This document shows, piece by piece, positions 8,348 through 16,558 of a stretch of DNA of 50,367 nt. A model generated the notes under the pieces. The model searched no databases. It had not been told where the DNA came from and was given only the letters and a program-made list of their open reading frames with translations. Source of the stretch: Peterkaempfera griseoplana (GTDB lineage Bacteria; Actinomycetota; Actinomycetes; Streptomycetales; Streptomycetaceae); assembly GCF_001418575.1 (NCBI RefSeq), contig NZ_LIQR01000196.1, forward strand, positions 1 to 50,367, read 5' to 3'. The position numbers and the translations under genes were made by a program. Within the stretch, counting starts at the first letter, position 1. The number at the start of each line of letters is the position of its first letter.

Positions 8348-8893
8348 TCAGTGGGCAGTCCACTCGCTGCGCAGAATCGAGTAGTACACGCTGTCGCGCC
8401 AGGTACCGTCCCCGCGCGGCCAGTCACGGCGCACCAGCCCGTGCCGGACTGCCCCCAGGCGGTGAAGTGCCTGCTGGGAGCGAGTGTTCTCCGGGTCCGT
8501 GCGGAACACCACCTTCTCGCAGCCCAGCTCGGTGAAGGCATGCTCCAGCAGAAGCCGCTTGGCCGCCCGGTTGACGCCCGTGCCCCACCACGCCCGCCCC
8601 AGCCAGGTCGACCCGATCTCCACCTGCCGACGCACTTCGTCCGGGTACCAGTACGACGTGGTGCCGGCTACCTCCTGGCCGACCAGCACCGCGAACGGCA
8701 GCCGCACCGCCTGACGGCTCGAAGCCGCGCAGATCCACTCACGCATGGCCGGGACGGTCGGCGGACGGTCGTAGGGCAACCTGGCGAAGACCTCGTCGTC
8801 TGCCACGGCCCACAACCCCTCGGCATGCTCAGGGGACAGCGGTTCCAGACGGACGCGCGGGCCGGCCAGGGTGAAAGGCCGCTGGGGAAACAC
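8348..8893 (-). CDS. GNAT family N-acetyltransferase
   Basis: 181 residues, RimJ/RimL-like. N-terminal GPRVRLEPLSPEHAEGLWAV is the usual first strand and helix; the acetyl-CoA-binding core is around residues 95-125 (IGSTWLGRAWWGTGVNRAAK), with motif A shifted to G-R-x-x-W-G-T-G; then the beta-bulge strand KVVFRTDPENTRSQQALHRL with the conserved asparagine, and a C-terminal DSVYYSILRSEW strand. It would transfer acetyl from acetyl-CoA to an amine; the substrate is not predictable. The start is a GTG at 8893 with only a weak ribosome-binding site; there is no better internal start. Confidence 0.9.
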   Translation of the reverse strand: MFPQRPFTLAGPRVRLEPLSPEHAEGLWAVADDEVFARLPYDRPPTVPAMREWICAASSRQAVRLPFAVLVGQEVAGTTSYWYPDEVRRQVEIGSTWLGRAWWGTGVNRAAKRLLLEHAFTELGCEKVVFRTDPENTRSQQALHRLGAVRHGLVRRDWPRGDGTWRDSVYYSILRSEWTAH

Positions 8894-9035
8894 CCCAGAA
8901 GTCTGCCAGCCTCCGATCCCCGCATCCCGGACCTGTCATCCCGGGCGTTCGCAGAGCGGTCGAGACGGCTTCTCAGCCGGGTTCGACGGGCAACCCTGGT
9001 TGCCGCCCCCACCTGATGGAAGCAGCCCGATCAGA

Positions 9036-9464
9036 TCATCCTTCGCGGACCTGCTCCTGTTGACTCATCGTGGTGACCAGAGTGGAGGAGATGTGAGCCA
9101 GGGCGGGGTCTGCAGCCATGAAGAACGTTTCGATTCCGGCCAGTTCGTGGTTCATACGGGCCATCGGCATTTCGTAGTCCAGGTCGGAAGCGCCGCGGAC
9201 TCCGCGGATGACGACGTCGATTCCGCCTCGGCGGCAGTAGTCGATCAGCAGGCCACCGGTGTGGGAGTCGACCGTGACGTTGCTCAGGTCAGCCGCTGCC
9301 GCGCGGAGCCGGTCCAGCCGCTCCGTGACGGTGAAACGGCCGGTCTTCTTCGCGTTGGACATCACACAGACGACGACCTCGTCGAAGAGGAGGGCAGCGC
9401 GCCGGAGTACGTCCTGGTGCCCTTGGGTGACCGGGTCGAAGGATCCTGGGAAGAGGGCTCGCAT
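9036..9464 (-). CDS. Phosphopantetheine adenylyltransferase-like protein (CoaD paralogue)
   Basis: 142 residues from the ATG at 9464; the in-frame extension to 9593 is rejected because MRALFPGSFDPVTQGHQDVL is the canonical CoaD N-terminus. Nucleotidyltransferase motifs are complete: the T/HxGH-type loop T13-x-G-H16 after GSFDP, K in MSNAKKTGRFTV, IRGVRGASDLDYEMPMARMN with the substrate-binding Arg, and HISSTLV corresponding to the ISSS(L/V) motif. It is 15-20 residues shorter than usual CoaD (about 160), lacking the end after the ISS helix. CoaD normally sits beside rsmD/recG; this isolated copy is likely a second paralogue. Reaction if active: 4'-phosphopantetheine + ATP to dephospho-CoA. 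Confidence 0.85.
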   Translation of the reverse strand: MRALFPGSFDPVTQGHQDVLRRAALLFDEVVVCVMSNAKKTGRFTVTERLDRLRAAAADLSNVTVDSHTGGLLIDYCRRGGIDVVIRGVRGASDLDYEMPMARMNHELAGIETFFMAADPALAHISSTLVTTMSQQEQVREG

Positions 9465-10017
9465 GATCGGAGAGGGTAACAAGCGGCCGCCTCGTTCCAT
9501 ACGGCCGGCGACGGGTTCACGCCGACCACCGGCGCAACGCTGAACCCGCCTTCCGCCGTCGTCCGGCTGAGCACGCCGGCCAAGGATTCCCAACGGTCGT
9601 GATCAAGATCTTCCGGGCGAGTATCAGCCTCGCGCAGTCACGAGCGATCGTGGCCGCGGACTGAGCCGAAAAGACTTGCCACGCCGGGGGCCAGCCCCTG
9701 GCGCCCGCCGTACCGAATCACTCCGCCCGATCGGATCCCACTGAGCCGACTCGTACGCTGCGACGCCTGCGGCGGGCAACCGCCTCAGCGGCGGTCTGCG
9801 GTCCGCCGGAGCACATGCCAGGCCGCCCGTCGGCCGTCAGCCGAAAGTCGTAGTGCCGCCCCACAGGTCCGACTTCTGCCCGAAGCCGGGGCGTGCACGG
9901 TCTTCATAGCCTGCTGGTCATGAGCTCCCTCTCGCGGACTCGGTCCCCCGAACGGCCGGCGGTCCTCGTTGCCCACTGGGCACAGGCCCGGTCGTGCGAC
10001 CCCAGGAAAGGCGCCGC
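9465..10017. other. Intergenic region, about 550 bases
   Basis: Divergent promoter region between the coaD-like gene and alr. Short frames here are Arg/Pro-rich and unsupported. I see no RNA gene or clear operator. Confidence 0.45.
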
Positions 10018-11196
10018 ATGTACTGCGCAGCACCGATCGCTCCCGGCGTCCGCGTCGCCGAGCCGCCGCGGCGGACCGGCCGCGGGGACGGCGCGGAGCT
10101 GACGCTCGACCCGTCGGCGATCGCCGCCAACACACGATTCCTCGCCGCGCGGGCCACCCGCCTGATGGCGGTGGTCAAGGCCGACGGTTTCGGCCACGGC
10201 GCCGCCGAGGCCGCCGCGGCCGCCCTCGGCGCGGGCGCGACCTCGCTCGGCGTCACGTCGGTGGAGGAGGCCCTGGTCCTGCGGGCCGCCGGTTTCCGGG
10301 TGCCGATCCTGAGCTGGCTCAACCCGGTGGACGGCGCGTTCGAGGAGGCGCTGCGCGCCCATGTCTCCCTGGCCGTTCCCGGGTGCGCCCACCTGACGTC
10401 CGTCGTACGCGCCGCATCCCGGACGCGTCGCACGGCGCGGATCCATCTACAGCTGGACACCGGGATGGGCCGCGACGGCGCCGAGCCCGAGGCGTGGCCG
10501 GAGCTGTGCCGGCGGGCACGCCAGGCGGAAGCGGACGGTCTGGCCGAGGTCGTGGGGGTGATGAGCCACCTCGGCTGCGCGGAGACCCCCGGTGACCCGT
10601 GCACCGACCGCGCACTCGACCTGTTCAGGACGGCGGTGTCCACTGCGGCGGAGGCCGGGCTGCGTCCCCGGCGGCGGCATCTGGCGGCGACGTCGGCGAC
10701 CCTCACCGACTCGCGGACCCGGTTCGACCTCGCCCGCGTCGGCGCCGGTCTCTTCGGCATCGACCCGACCGGGACGACCCGGCTGCGCCCCGCCCTCACG
10801 CTGACCGCACCCGTGGTGGCGGTACGCGCGGTGCCGGCCGGCGCCGGAGCCGGATACGGACACAGCTGGAGCGCGGAGCGGCGCACCCATCTGGCGCTGC
10901 TGCCGGTGGGGTACGCGGACGGTCTTCCCCGCAGCGCGTCCGCCCGGGCGGAGGTTCTCCTCGGTGGCCGCCGGTGCCGCATCGCGGGCCGGATCTCCAT
11001 GGACCAGGTCATCGTCGACACGGGTGACCGGCCGGCGGTGCCCGGTGAGACCGCCACCGTCTTCGGGCCGGGTGATCGGGGCGAGCCCACGGTCAGGGAG
11101 TGGGCCCGGTGGTCCGGAACCCTGGAGCACGAGATCATGACCGGTCTGGGCGCACGCCTGCGCCGCAGCGTGCGCCGCCAGGCGGTGGCCGCATGA
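10018..11196 (+). CDS. alr: Alanine racemase
   Basis: 392-residue PLP-dependent racemase converting L-Ala to D-Ala for peptidoglycan. The ATG at 10018 has an AGGAAAGG ribosome-binding site at 10004-10011; a GTG at 9994 is the longer alternative. The PLP lysine is K54 in AVVKADGFGHG (the usual form is KA-AYGHG, here G-F). The catalytic Tyr is in GAGYGHSW, followed by LPVGYADGLPR and the C-terminal GRISMDQ motif. There is no N-terminal membrane domain, so it is not a VanT-type serine racemase. The stop overlaps the start of the ligase gene (ATGA), so the two are translationally coupled. Probably a second racemase dedicated to this operon. Confidence 0.93.
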   Translation: MYCAAPIAPGVRVAEPPRRTGRGDGAELTLDPSAIAANTRFLAARATRLMAVVKADGFGHGAAEAAAAALGAGATSLGVTSVEEALVLRAAGFRVPILSWLNPVDGAFEEALRAHVSLAVPGCAHLTSVVRAASRTRRTARIHLQLDTGMGRDGAEPEAWPELCRRARQAEADGLAEVVGVMSHLGCAETPGDPCTDRALDLFRTAVSTAAEAGLRPRRRHLAATSATLTDSRTRFDLARVGAGLFGIDPTGTTRLRPALTLTAPVVAVRAVPAGAGAGYGHSWSAERRTHLALLPVGYADGLPRSASARAEVLLGGRRCRIAGRISMDQVIVDTGDRPAVPGETATVFGPGDRGEPTVREWARWSGTLEHEIMTGLGARLRRSVRRQAVAA

Positions 11197-12239
11197 CCGG
11201 CACCGTACCGTCGCTGGGCGGCCGCATCCGCGTCGCGGTGATCGGCGGCGGCCGCAACTGCGAGCACGAGGTCTCCCTGGCGTCCGCCGCGTCCGTGCGT
11301 TTCGCGCTCGACCCCGCCGTCCACGACGTCCTCGCCCTCATCATAGGCCGCGACGGACGGTGGCAGGACGGCGACGGGCAGCCGCTCGCGGGCACAGCCG
11401 CGGAGAGCCTGTCCGTCGCCCTGATGCTGCTGGCCGGTTGCGACGTGGCCTTCCCCGCGGTCCACGGCCCGTGCGGCGAGGACGGCACGCTGGCCGCGCT
11501 GCTGGAGCTGGCGGACGTGCCGTATGTCGGCGCGGGGGTGCGCGGCGGCGCGCTGGCTATGGACAAGTGGGCGACCAAGCTGGTGGCCGAGGCGGTCGGC
11601 GTCGCCGTGGCGCCGGGCGTCCTGGTGACGGCGGAGGACGCGGACCGGGTGACCTTCGACGGCCCGGTCGTCGTGAAGCCCGTCGCCGCCGGGTCCAGCC
11701 ACGGCGTCTCCCTCGTCCAGCAGCCCTCGGACCTGGCCCCGGCCCTCGCCGAGGCCCTCCGGCTCGACGACCGGGTGCTGGTCGAGGAACTGGTCGTCGG
11801 GCGTGAGGTGGATCTCGCCGTGCTGCGGCGGGCGGACGGCACCCTGACGGTGGGGCCGCCGCTGGAGATCGTCCTGGACGACGGACGCCTGTTCGACACG
11901 GAGCAGAAGTACGACGGCGGCGCCCGGTTCCTGATACCCGCACCGCTGTCCGCCGACGAGCACGACCGACTGGTCGACGCCTCCCTGGCGGTGTTCACCG
12001 CACTGGGCTGCCGCGGAGTCGCCCGGTGCGACTTCTTCCTCACCGCCGACGGCCCCGTCCTCAACGAGGTCAACACCATGCCGGGCATGACCGCGCAGTC
12101 GCAGGTCCCGAAGATGTTCGCGCACCAGGGGCTGAGCTATCCCGCGCTGCTCCACGAACTCGTGCGCGGCGCCCTGCGCCCGGACTCCCGTACCCGTGTC
12201 CGCCCCCATGGCGCGGTCGTCGAGCCGAGCCTCGCATGA
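11193..12239 (+). CDS. ddl: D-alanine--D-alanine ligase family protein
   Basis: 348-residue ATP-grasp ligase. Active-site residues known from E. coli DdlB are present: E24 (in NCEHEVSLAS, DdlB E15), the serine of GSSHG (DdlB S150), the Lys-Tyr of DTEQKY (DdlB K215/Y216), Arg in VARCDFF and the metal-binding NEVNTMPGMTAQS. The Tyr in the omega loop argues for D-Ala-D-Ala (or D-Ser) rather than D-lactate ligation. A histidine replaces the usual hydrophobic residue in GSS-x-G, which is unusual. It overlaps alr by four bases upstream. Cytosolic; would supply D-Ala-D-Ala for peptidoglycan or a self-resistant variant. Symbol by family, not by orthology. Confidence 0.92.
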   Translation: MTGTVPSLGGRIRVAVIGGGRNCEHEVSLASAASVRFALDPAVHDVLALIIGRDGRWQDGDGQPLAGTAAESLSVALMLLAGCDVAFPAVHGPCGEDGTLAALLELADVPYVGAGVRGGALAMDKWATKLVAEAVGVAVAPGVLVTAEDADRVTFDGPVVVKPVAAGSSHGVSLVQQPSDLAPALAEALRLDDRVLVEELVVGREVDLAVLRRADGTLTVGPPLEIVLDDGRLFDTEQKYDGGARFLIPAPLSADEHDRLVDASLAVFTALGCRGVARCDFFLTADGPVLNEVNTMPGMTAQSQVPKMFAHQGLSYPALLHELVRGALRPDSRTRVRPHGAVVEPSLA

Positions 12240-12307
12240 CCGCGCCGCCGAACACCGCCCCTCCCGGCCCCGGCCGGGCCCCCGTCCACCACCACCGGAG
12301 GCTTCCC

Positions 12308-12511
12308 GTGTCCTTCTCCCTGCACCGGCTGCTGCGCTCGGCCCGGGTGTGTGCGTTGACCGCCGTCGAGGTGGCCGTCCTCGGCACGGGTACGGACCTC
12401 ATGTCCGCGGAGCAGGACTCCGCGCGGGAGGCACCGGCGGCGACCGGGCGCCACCGGGCGGCGGTTGCCGGGGTGAGAGGTGCCTCAGGGGCATCCGGAG
12501 CGCTTCGGTGA
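12308..12511 (+). CDS. 67-residue small protein between ligase and kinase
   Basis: GTG start at 12308 with a near-perfect GGAGG (12297-12301) six bases upstream; the stop overlaps the kinase start as GTGA (12508-12511). Begins MSFSLHRLLRSARVCALTAV, a basic N-terminus followed by a modest hydrophobic stretch to about residue 25, then a hydrophilic Ala/Arg/Gly/Ser-rich tail. No family recognised; one cysteine only. A longer reading from an ATG at 12236 that overlaps the ligase stop is possible. It could be a small membrane-associated signal or sensor partner, or a coupling ORF. Confidence 0.5.
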   Translation: MSFSLHRLLRSARVCALTAVEVAVLGTGTDLMSAEQDSAREAPAATGRHRAAVAGVRGASGASGALR

Positions 12512-13737
12512 CACTGGAGGGGACCACCGACGGCGGGCCGCCCGCCCGGCGAGCCGGAGCAGGGAACGAGAGCAGGGACGACGAAGACGTGAACAACAGC
12601 ACGAACCGCTTGCTGGAGCGGCTGGTGCACAGTGTGATGTCGCTGGCGGGCCTGGGGGTCCTGCTGAGCCTGGGGATCGTGGACATGGTCCTGGGCCTGG
12701 CCAGGCCGTCCGTCATCACGTTGGCGGCTCTCGTCGCCGTGATCACATGGCGGCTGTCCGGCCGGGCGCTCGGCAGCAGCGCACTGGTCCTGGGCCTGAT
12801 CATGCTGCTGACGACGGTGAGTCCTGACTCCACTCCCGTGGCGATCCTGCCGTTCGGGGTCACCGCCACCGCCGTCACCCTGCTGGTCATCGGTCTGTCC
12901 GCCTGGCGGGCGGAGCCCACCCGCGCCACGGTCGCGATCCCTCTGCTGCTGGGGAGCCTGGTCCTGGGACCCGTGCAGCTGTCCGCCACCAGGATCGCCC
13001 CGGTCGTCTCCCTCGCCCTGGCGCTGGCCGGTGTCATCGCCGGCGCCACGGGTCTGTGGGCACGCATGCTCCAGACCGGCCGCCGGCGCCAGGCGGTCGC
13101 CGAGCAGTTGGCGCAGCGCGCAAGCATCGCGTCCGATCTCCACGACTACGTCGCCCACCACGTCACGGGCATCGTGGTGCTCGCGCAGGCCGCGCAGAGC
13201 GTCGCAGCCAAACAGCCGCAGGCGGTGCTCCCCGCACTGGAGCGCATCGAGGCGGCCGGGGACGAGGCGATGACCGCCATCCGGCGCATGGTCGCCCTGC
13301 TGCACGAACCCGGCTCACAGGCCCGGCTGACACCGATGGGCACCATCGCCGACATCGCCTCCCTCGCCGACCACTTCACCTCCGGCGACGACGTCAAGGT
13401 GCGGCTGAACATCTCCGGGGACTTCGACGACGTACCCATCGACGTCCAGTCGGCCGCGCACCGGGTGGTGATGGAGGCCCTGACCAACGTCCGCAGGCAC
13501 GCCGAGGGCGTGCAGGCCCTGGAGATCCTGGTGCACCGCGACACCCGGCCCGACTCGGTGACGGTCGAGGTCTCCAACGACGGCCGCGCCCGCGTCGGCC
13601 ACGTCGCGGCGGGCGGCTACGGCCTGGCCGGTCTGCGCGACCGGGCCCTGGCGCTCGGCGGCTCCTTCACCGCAGGTCCGAGGACCCCGGACGGCTGGAC
13701 CGTCCAGGCCCGATTCCCGACGGAGGGCGCACGATGA
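12508..13737 (+). CDS. NarL-type sensor histidine kinase
   Basis: 409 residues from the GTG at 12508, which overlaps the preceding stop and has GGAG at 12497-12500; a GTG at 12589 (382 residues) is a serious alternative. The N-terminal half carries about six hydrophobic segments (e.g. SVMSLAGLGVLLSLGIVDMV, VITLAALVAVITW, VVSLALALAGVIAGATGLWA) with very short loops, so the signal is probably sensed in the membrane. HisKA_3 follows: phospho-acceptor His in SDLHDYVAHHVTGI (H185 of the short form). The ATPase has N-box VVMEALTNVRRHAEG and G-box GGYGLAGLRDRALALGG. It is coupled to its regulator by ATGA. Linkage to alr and ddl suggests it monitors cell-wall state. Confidence 0.92.
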   Translation: MTLEGTTDGGPPARRAGAGNESRDDEDVNNSTNRLLERLVHSVMSLAGLGVLLSLGIVDMVLGLARPSVITLAALVAVITWRLSGRALGSSALVLGLIMLLTTVSPDSTPVAILPFGVTATAVTLLVIGLSAWRAEPTRATVAIPLLLGSLVLGPVQLSATRIAPVVSLALALAGVIAGATGLWARMLQTGRRRQAVAEQLAQRASIASDLHDYVAHHVTGIVVLAQAAQSVAAKQPQAVLPALERIEAAGDEAMTAIRRMVALLHEPGSQARLTPMGTIADIASLADHFTSGDDVKVRLNISGDFDDVPIDVQSAAHRVVMEALTNVRRHAEGVQALEILVHRDTRPDSVTVEVSNDGRARVGHVAAGGYGLAGLRDRALALGGSFTAGPRTPDGWTVQARFPTEGAR

Positions 13738-14375
13738 CCATCCGGGTCCTGCTCGCGGACGACCAGGCCATGGTCCGCACCGGTTTCTCCCTGATCCTCG
13801 GTGCCGAGGACGACATCGAGGTGGTCGGCGAGGCGAAGGACGGCGTCCAGGCCCTGGAGATGGCCCGTCTCCTGAACCCGGACGTCGTCCTCATGGACAT
13901 CCGCATGCCGCGGATGGACGGGCTCCAGGCGCTGCGCGAACTGAACCGCAGCGGCGCCGCCTCCAAGGTCGTGGTCGTCACCACCTTCGACGACGACGCC
14001 TACGTCTACGAGGCGCTCAACTGCGGTGCCTGCGGCTTCCTCCTCAAGGACTCGGGCCCGGTGCTGCTCATCGAGGCGGTGCGCGCGGCCCATTCCGGTG
14101 AGGCCCTGGTGAGTCCGGCGATCACGGTCCGGCTGCTGCGGGGCATCCAGCCACCGCGGACCGCGCCCCCCGCCACGTCCGACCTCTCCTCACGCGAGAC
14201 CGAGGTGGTGCGGCTGGTCGCCGACGGCATGACGAACGCGGAGATCGCTGCCGCGCTCTTCGTCTCCCTGGGCACGGTCAAGACCCATCTGGGGAACATC
14301 CAGACCAAGCTTGCCGCACGCAACCGCGTGGAGATCGCGCTGTGGGCGTGGCGCTCGGGCCTGGTCGAGGGGTAG
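13734..14375 (+). CDS. NarL/FixJ family response regulator
   Basis: 213 residues. Receiver domain 1-120 with acidic pair D9/D10, phospho-acceptor D55 (VVLMDIRMP), Thr83/84 (VVTTFDD) and K105 (GFLLKDSG). The C-terminal LuxR-type HTH spans about residues 145-205 (LSSRETEVVRLVADGMTNAE, then VSLGTVKTHLGNIQTKL). The ATG at 13734 overlaps the kinase stop by four bases, so expression is coupled. It is the last gene of the alr-ddl-ORF-kinase-regulator unit; a strong hairpin follows. Confidence 0.95.
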   Translation: MTIRVLLADDQAMVRTGFSLILGAEDDIEVVGEAKDGVQALEMARLLNPDVVLMDIRMPRMDGLQALRELNRSGAASKVVVVTTFDDDAYVYEALNCGACGFLLKDSGPVLLIEAVRAAHSGEALVSPAITVRLLRGIQPPRTAPPATSDLSSRETEVVRLVADGMTNAEIAAALFVSLGTVKTHLGNIQTKLAARNRVEIALWAWRSGLVEG

Positions 14376-14488
14376 TACGCGGGCCGGACCGGCCCCGACG
14401 GAACCCGCGGCGGGCGCGGGTGAGGGGGAGGGGCTCGGAGCAGCTCCAGAGGGGTTTGCGTCGGGCCGGCAGCTGGGCGACGGCGGTG

Positions 14489-14519
14489 ACCGGCGGTCGG
14501 CCGGAAGCCGACCGCCGGT
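14489..14519. terminator. 13-bp perfect stem-loop, bidirectional terminator
   Basis: Arms 14489-14501 and 14507-14519 pair exactly with a 5-base loop (CGGAA), between the convergent response-regulator and GH26 genes. Confidence 0.8.
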
Positions 14520-14530
14520 TGCCTACGGGG

Positions 14531-15925
14531 TCACGGGCTGGCGCAGGTGACCGCGGGGGTGGCGGGTGATCCGGTGGCGGTGAACCCGAATGTCGTGGAG
14601 CCGTTGGCACCGAGCGTGCCGTTCCAGCTGAGGTTCTTCACCACCGCCGTGGACGCGTCGACGGTCAGGGTGCCGTTCCACAGCTGGCTGATCGTCTGCC
14701 CGGAGGTCAGGGGCCAGCGTGCCGTCCACCCGCTGGTTCCGGCGGCCCCGGCGCTCACCGTCACCTCACCCTGGAACCCTCCGGGCCAGGAGCTGATGGT
14801 CCGGTAGGTCGCCGAGCAGGCACTCGTGGGCGGGGTCGTGGGCGGGGTTGTGGGCGTGGGCGTCGGGCTGGGGCTCGTGGTGCCTTCGTACTGGCCGGCC
14901 ACCCCGGCCAGATCCGTGCCCTTGCCCTTCATGTACGGCTGGTTGACCCAGGAGGTGAAGGCCGTCTGGGTGGCCGGCGAAGAGGTACCCGACCACAGCT
15001 CCTCCTTGTCCTGGTCGAAGTAGCTGATCAGTTTCAGATCGGCGTAACGGCCGGACTGGAGGGTGGTGGACATGTCGTTGATCCACTGCGCCTTGTTTCC
15101 GCCGTCCTCGCTGGACCCGACCTCGGCGAGCATCACCGGCCGGTGCGGGGCGATGGCCCGGGCCTGTGCGTAGGCGTTGGAGAAGGCGGAGTCGAAACTC
15201 GTCCAGTAGTTGCCGCTGGGGTCCCACGACGGGGCCAGTCCCCAGTTGTAGCCGTCGATCGCGACCCAGTCGACGTAGGAGTCGCCCGGGTAGGACTGGC
15301 CGGGGTCGTTGTAGGCGGCGGAGGGGGTGGAGCTGTTGTTGAAGCACCACACCCACTGCACGTTGGTGGCGCCGGCAGCGGCGACGAGGTCGTGCACGTG
15401 CCGGTAGGCGCGTACGTAGAGCGAGGGGTCACTGCTGTTGTTGACGATGCCCCAGGGGTACCAGTTGCCGTTGAACTCGTGGCCCCAGCGGACCATGATC
15501 GGGACGCCGGCCGAGGCGAACTCCGCGCCGCGAGCCTTGATGTAGCTGTCCCACTTCCCGCCGATGATGTCCTGAAGATGGATCTGCCCGGTGTCGTTCA
15601 CACCGAGAGCCGGGTTCCAGGGCTCCCAGGTGAAGTCCGGCATGATGCCCTGCTTCCACAGCGCCTGCGCGTTGGCGACGCCGAAGGCGTTGCCGCTGGC
15701 CCAGTTGTCGAACCACTGGACGCTGGCCGGGGTCACCCCGTAGCGGCTGACGGTGCCCGAGGGGACATCGGTGGGGCTCGTCTCGCGGAAGATCCCCAGG
15801 TACTTCGTCGAGGTGTCCGCGGCCGCGCTCGACGAGGGCATGGCCAAGGCCGCGCCCATGAACAGTCCCGCGACGGTGAAGAAGGCCACCGCCCGGGAGA
15901 GCCCGCTCGTGAATTGGTGTCGCAT
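14531..15925 (-). CDS. Secreted glycoside hydrolase family 26 enzyme with CBM2
   Basis: 464 residues. The ATG at 15925 has GGAGGG upstream and starts the signal peptide MRHQFTSGLSRAVAFFTVAG, with cleavage near AAADT (residues 35-37). Catalytic domain ~40-345: acid/base E150 in RWGHEFNGNWYPWG and nucleophile E268 in VMLAEVGSSE match GH26. A Thr/Pro/Ser linker (about 349-367, SPTPTPTTPPTT) joins a C-terminal CBM2 (about 370-464) with the paired cysteines at its ends (SACSATY and VTCASP) and surface Trp in GTSGWTARWPL. Likely substrates are mannan, mixed-linkage beta-glucan or xylan; the exact specificity is not readable. Downstream of a same-strand LacI regulator, with GAAANNTTTC sites in its upstream region. 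Confidence 0.93.
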   Translation of the reverse strand: MRHQFTSGLSRAVAFFTVAGLFMGAALAMPSSSAAADTSTKYLGIFRETSPTDVPSGTVSRYGVTPASVQWFDNWASGNAFGVANAQALWKQGIMPDFTWEPWNPALGVNDTGQIHLQDIIGGKWDSYIKARGAEFASAGVPIMVRWGHEFNGNWYPWGIVNNSSDPSLYVRAYRHVHDLVAAAGATNVQWVWCFNNSSTPSAAYNDPGQSYPGDSYVDWVAIDGYNWGLAPSWDPSGNYWTSFDSAFSNAYAQARAIAPHRPVMLAEVGSSEDGGNKAQWINDMSTTLQSGRYADLKLISYFDQDKEELWSGTSSPATQTAFTSWVNQPYMKGKGTDLAGVAGQYEGTTSPSPTPTPTTPPTTPPTSACSATYRTISSWPGGFQGEVTVSAGAAGTSGWTARWPLTSGQTISQLWNGTLTVDASTAVVKNLSWNGTLGANGSTTFGFTATGSPATPAVTCASP

Positions 15926-16223
15926 GCGCCCTCCGTGCTCTGGCACGATCCGGCTGGATCGCGGTCATGTCCGGGCGGACGGGCCGGGCGGGGCGGGTGG
16001 TTGATGGGGGTGCATCACCGTCCGCGAGGCCTGTCGCGCTCGTCAGGTGGTCCCGTGCGCCAAGAGGACACGGGTCGGTACCGCTGCCGGAGCTGTCGAG
16101 TGGCGGAGCGCGGGCAGCGTGTCCTGGAAGGGGGTCACCTGGCGCGTGGACGGAGAGCCTCTGCCGCACGGCAAGCAGAGATCTCAGAGCTCCACCACTG
16201 GACAGGTCAGGTTTCCATGCCAG

Positions 16224-16233
16224 GAAATTTTTC
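16224..16233. promoter_or_regulatory. GAAANNTTTC site A upstream of the GH26 gene
   Basis: GAAATTTTTC, about 300 bases upstream of the GH26 start codon, in a locally AT-rich patch. The inverted GAAA/TTTC half-sites are those of LacI-type operators in streptomycete hemicellulase promoters. Confidence 0.45.
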
Positions 16234-16352
16234 GTTCCAGTTGTGCACTCACATGAAGCAACGTCATGGTGGCACAGCCATCTCGTCGCACACAACGGTT
16301 GCGCCGGGGGGCTTTGGCCACTCATGAGCGCATACCGGCACATGGCAGCCCA

Positions 16353-16367
16353 CAGAAAACTTTCCTG
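16353..16367. promoter_or_regulatory. GAAANNTTTC site B
   Basis: CAGAAAACTTTCCTG; its first 12 bases are repeated exactly at 16521-16532. Confidence 0.45.
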
Positions 16368-16520
16368 ACCTTGTCGGCGCGCACGCCTGAGGTCGGGGCC
16401 CGCGGGCTTGGAGGCCGGACGCTTCGAACGGGCGCAGAGCCGCTGCTGAGGCGCTCACCGGCATCCCTCCGGGCGGTGCACCGCACCTCGGGGGGCTCGT
16501 ACGCGGAGGCGCCTATGGCG

Positions 16521-16532
16521 CAGAAAACTTTC
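16521..16532. promoter_or_regulatory. GAAANNTTTC site C
   Basis: CAGAAAACTTTC, exact copy of site B's core, 27 bases past the LacI stop. The remainder of 15926-16558 holds no supported gene. Confidence 0.45.
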
Positions 16533-16558
16533 TTCCCCCCGCGGAACCGCTTGGATCG

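Noticed and set aside
9918-12209. Long antisense frame (763 codons) opposite the alr-ddl pair
   Set aside because: Arg/Pro/Ala-rich shadow of genes with strong GC3; no start with ribosome-binding site and no family.
10018-12239. Vancomycin-type van cluster
   Set aside because: No vanH, vanX or VanT-type membrane racemase; the omega loop has the D-Ala type Lys-Tyr.
12308-12511. Ribosomal peptide (lanthipeptide-type) precursor
   Set aside because: Only one Cys, no leader/core structure and no modification enzyme nearby.
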